From B4-G1 sp964393895 (lineage in GTDB: Bacteria; Chloroflexota; Anaerolineae; B4-G1): a stretch of DNA of 6,806 bases. Positions 5,301 to 6,806 of this stretch are shown here, in pieces; the stretch's first letter is position 1; every line of letters starts with the position of its first letter. The translations under genes and the position numbers were made by a program. The DNA is taken from NCBI GenBank assembly GCA_964393895.1, contig CAYMWP010000187.1, forward strand, positions 1 through 6,806, written 5' to 3'. The notes beneath the pieces are model-generated. The model saw nothing but the letters and a program-made list of their open reading frames with translations, was not told where the DNA came from and searched no databases.

Positions 5301-6019
5301 CATTTGCCGCGCCAGGGCACGGCCACGATCTGTCCCTCGCGCACCGAGGCCATCTCTGGCCTCGGTGCGCGCCGCTTATCCTCCGGCGAGCGGGCGATGT
5401 GCCCGGCGATGCGGAGTTGCGTCGGGGCCAGGTCGAGGCCGCAGATCACGGCCCCGGCGTCTCCCAACGCCCCGGCGTGCACCACCCCGTGCACCCGCCC
5501 CCATACCACGATGTCGCCGCCGGCCACCACCTCTGCCCCCGGGTTGACGTCGCCGATGACGACTATGTGTCCCGGGTGGCGCAGGCTCTGGCCGGAGCGC
5601 AGCGTGCGCCGCACGACCAATCCCTCTGTAACCTCGCCTGGCGGCTGTCCGCCAGGCGGCTGTCCGCCAGGCGGCTGTCCGCTTTCCTGTGGCGCGGCTT
5701 CCTCCGTCCGTGGAGCCGGCGGGCCAAGCTCAATCACCAACCCCAGCTCCTGTGCGGCCGCTTCCGTGGCTGCGTCCGTGCTGATCACCGCCCACAGGCC
5801 AACCTGGTGGCGGACCAATAACGCCTGCGCTTGCTCGATTTGAGAGCGGTTCAGCACCCGCGCGCCCACGTCGAGAGCGACGCGGCCGCCCCTGAAGAAT
5901 GAGGGACTCTCGCTGAGCCGGGCTTCCAGGGCGAGCAGTTCGGCGCTCCAGTGATCCCCTCCCAGGGTGATGAGCAATCCCTGGCGGATACCTTTGATAG
6001 CGATTCTGTCTGGGTTCAT
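5300..6019 (-). CDS. minC: Septum site-determining protein MinC
   Basis: This 239-residue division inhibitor is recruited to the membrane by MinD and blocks FtsZ polymerisation. The N-terminal FtsZ-acting domain spans about 1-97 and starts MNPDRIAIKGIRQGLLITLG. A Pro/Gly linker follows (98-130). The C-terminal beta-helix domain that binds MinD and dimerises spans about 131-235, with the family patterns GDVNPGAEVVAGGDIVVWG (156-174), GVVHAGALGD (178-187) and PTQLRIAG (199-206). The start is supported by GGAG at 6032-6029, 9 nt upstream. It is the first gene after a strong promoter (6099-6127). Oddity: the linker contains three tandem GQPPG units (114-128) produced by a hairpin-forming DNA repeat. 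Its stop codon sits on the edge of the structured element at 5218-5300. Confidence 0.96.
   Translation of the reverse strand: MNPDRIAIKGIRQGLLITLGGDHWSAELLALEARLSESPSFFRGGRVALDVGARVLNRSQIEQAQALLVRHQVGLWAVISTDAATEAAAQELGLVIELGPPAPRTEEAAPQESGQPPGGQPPGGQPPGEVTEGLVVRRTLRSGQSLRHPGHIVVIGDVNPGAEVVAGGDIVVWGRVHGVVHAGALGDAGAVICGLDLAPTQLRIAGHIARSPEDKRRAPRPEMASVREGQIVAVPWRGK
5638..5682. repeat. Three tandem 15-bp hairpin units in the minC linker
   Basis: The 15-bp unit CAGGCGGCTGTCCGC occurs three times head to tail (5638-5652, 5653-5667, 5668-5682), the first with CTG instead of CAG. Each junction contains TGGCGG-CTGT-CCGCCA or a near copy, a 5-6 bp stem with a 4-nt loop. As 15 is a multiple of three, it reads in frame on the minus strand as GQPPG repeated three times and lengthens the flexible linker without disturbing either domain. 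Confidence 0.9.
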
Positions 6020-6098
6020 CGCTCTCGTCTCCAGATTCCCACCAGCATCATCCGCTGCCTGGGTGTGGAAGAACGCGGAGCTGAGTTGACTTGATCAT

Positions 6099-6127
6099 AT
6101 TATACCAAAAAGTCAGATTTCTGTAAC
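6099..6127 (-). promoter_or_regulatory. Sigma-70-type promoter upstream of minC
   Basis: On the minus strand GTTACA (6127-6122, four of six matches to TTGACA) is followed after exactly 17 nt by a perfect TATAAT (6104-6099). TG one base before TATAAT adds an extended -10 motif. Transcription would start near 6092 and leave a leader of about 70 nt before the minC ATG. It is the only clear promoter in the window and probably drives minC-minD-minE-rodA and perhaps the kinase gene. Confidence 0.75.
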
Positions 6128-6166
6128 GAGGCATCTATTCCAAAAGCAGCAAGATGGCGCCTTGTC

Positions 6167-6769
6167 CTATGATCGGCGCGCCTCCGCGCTGCGGGTTCTG
6201 ACAACCAGCGCGACCAGCGCACCCACTATTACATATCCCAGTCCAAGCGCCACAATGATGAACTTGGGCACAGCGCACCACCAGGCAACCACAGGCCACG
6301 CTGCCTGATCTGAGCCCAGGAGAACGCGGATCAGTCCATAATTCTCTACCGCATCCAGCAAGGCCGCCGCAAATTGCGCCCAAGCCAAGACCGCCCCTAT
6401 CCCAGGGAGAAACTTGACCCGCCGCGCCAGGCTGCGGGCCACCAGCACACACCCCAATGAGATGGCGCTTGCATAGGCCACGAGGAAAAGATAGTCGAGA
6501 CCCAGGCTCAGACCGGCATAGACCCGTCCCTCCTGCCCCCACGACTCGACCATTCTCTGAGCCGGCGCAAGCTCTCCCGCAAACTCGAACGACACTATTC
6601 CCATTGGCGCAGTCTCGGTGTTCAGAGGGGCGCCAAGCGCCTGTAGGCTCGCCAGCACTATGAGCGTGAGAGCGAAAAGGAATATGAACGCGATTTTTTG
6701 CCCCGATTCGGACAGCCGTGCGAAGGGATACCGAGGGTTGCTTTGCTCAGGATTATGTGAATTAGTCAT
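6167..6769 (-). CDS. Unnamed four-helix membrane protein
   Basis: I do not recognise a named family for this 200-residue protein. It has a polar N-terminus (1-24), a first membrane segment (25-43), and an outside-like loop containing APMGIVSFEFAG (54-65) and MVESWG (73-78). Three more hydrophobic segments follow at about 84-112, 119-141 and 160-191, and the tail is basic (RTRSAEARRS). The DAVENY motif (139-144) at the end of the third helix and PKFIIV (168-173) in the fourth look like family-conserved positions, in the style of small unnamed membrane proteins seen in Chloroflexota and Cyanobacteria (from memory). No catalytic motif is seen. The start ATG at 6769 has only a weak GGA upstream. 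It is separated from minC by 147 nt with an internal promoter, so a functional tie to cell division is doubtful. Confidence 0.8.
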   Translation of the reverse strand: MTNSHNPEQSNPRYPFARLSESGQKIAFIFLFALTLIVLASLQALGAPLNTETAPMGIVSFEFAGELAPAQRMVESWGQEGRVYAGLSLGLDYLFLVAYASAISLGCVLVARSLARRVKFLPGIGAVLAWAQFAAALLDAVENYGLIRVLLGSDQAAWPVVAWWCAVPKFIIVALGLGYVIVGALVALVVRTRSAEARRS

Positions 6770-6806
6770 TGTTCCAGATCTTTCTCAATTGACATGGATG
6801 TGTTTC

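Noticed and set aside
6141..6166. Possible terminator after the membrane protein gene (CAAG/CTTG arms then TTTT)
   Set aside because: The stem is only 4 bp with a 7-nt loop and the T-run is short and interrupted. It is too weak to call.
6135..6542. 135-codon minus-strand open frame overlapping the membrane protein gene
   Set aside because: It is a different frame of the same strand within a gene whose product has clear membrane segments. It has no independent start signal.

Overview
This GC-rich window reads almost entirely on the minus strand. It holds a chromosomal cell-division/cell-shape cluster, transcribed from high to low coordinates: a small unnamed membrane protein (6769-6167), then minC (6019-5300), minD (5191-4388), minE (4385-4113), a rodA/ftsW-type SEDS gene (4111-2927) and a large membrane sensor histidine kinase (2732-372). 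A complete minCDE set followed directly by a SEDS polymerase, plus a PAS-GAF histidine kinase and intergenic DNA rich in short palindromic and 'wordy' repeats, suggests a Chloroflexota (Anaerolineae-like) genome. That placement is inferred from gene content and style; no rRNA or other marker is present to prove it.

Layout from the 5' end of the transcript. The membrane gene enters from the right edge and its promoter lies outside. The 6020-6166 gap carries a good sigma-70-type promoter (TATAAT with an extended -10, 17 nt from GTTACA) pointing into minC. minC has a linker made of three tandem 15-bp units that are each hairpin-forming. Between minC and minD lies an 83-bp element: a 17-bp outer inverted repeat enclosing three small hairpins, like a four-way junction or cloverleaf. 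minD, minE and rodA are then packed with 1-2 nt gaps, which implies one transcript and coupled translation. A 194-nt G-rich gap leads to the kinase gene. Positions 1-371 are non-coding and hold a palindrome-bearing element and two low-complexity repeats.

Functionally, MinC, MinD and MinE place the division septum and the SEDS protein polymerises peptidoglycan, so one operon links site selection to wall synthesis. The kinase senses an unknown signal. No response regulator is visible here, so its partner is unknown.

The main oddities are these. (1) A heptamer repeat (GAATTGC/GAGTTGC) sits inside the kinase reading frame and adds about 20 residues to its ATPase domain. (2) A cloverleaf-like element sits between minC and minD, its edge touching the minC stop codon. 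(3) Hairpin repeats have been turned into the MinC linker. (4) The SEDS protein lacks the family's QPSE-x-x-K motif and carries an arginine-rich loop, while keeping the catalytic Asp. I see no mobile-element gene, CRISPR array, tRNA or rRNA, and no convincing new defence or metabolic system. The novelty here is in repeats entering genes and in the divergent SEDS protein.
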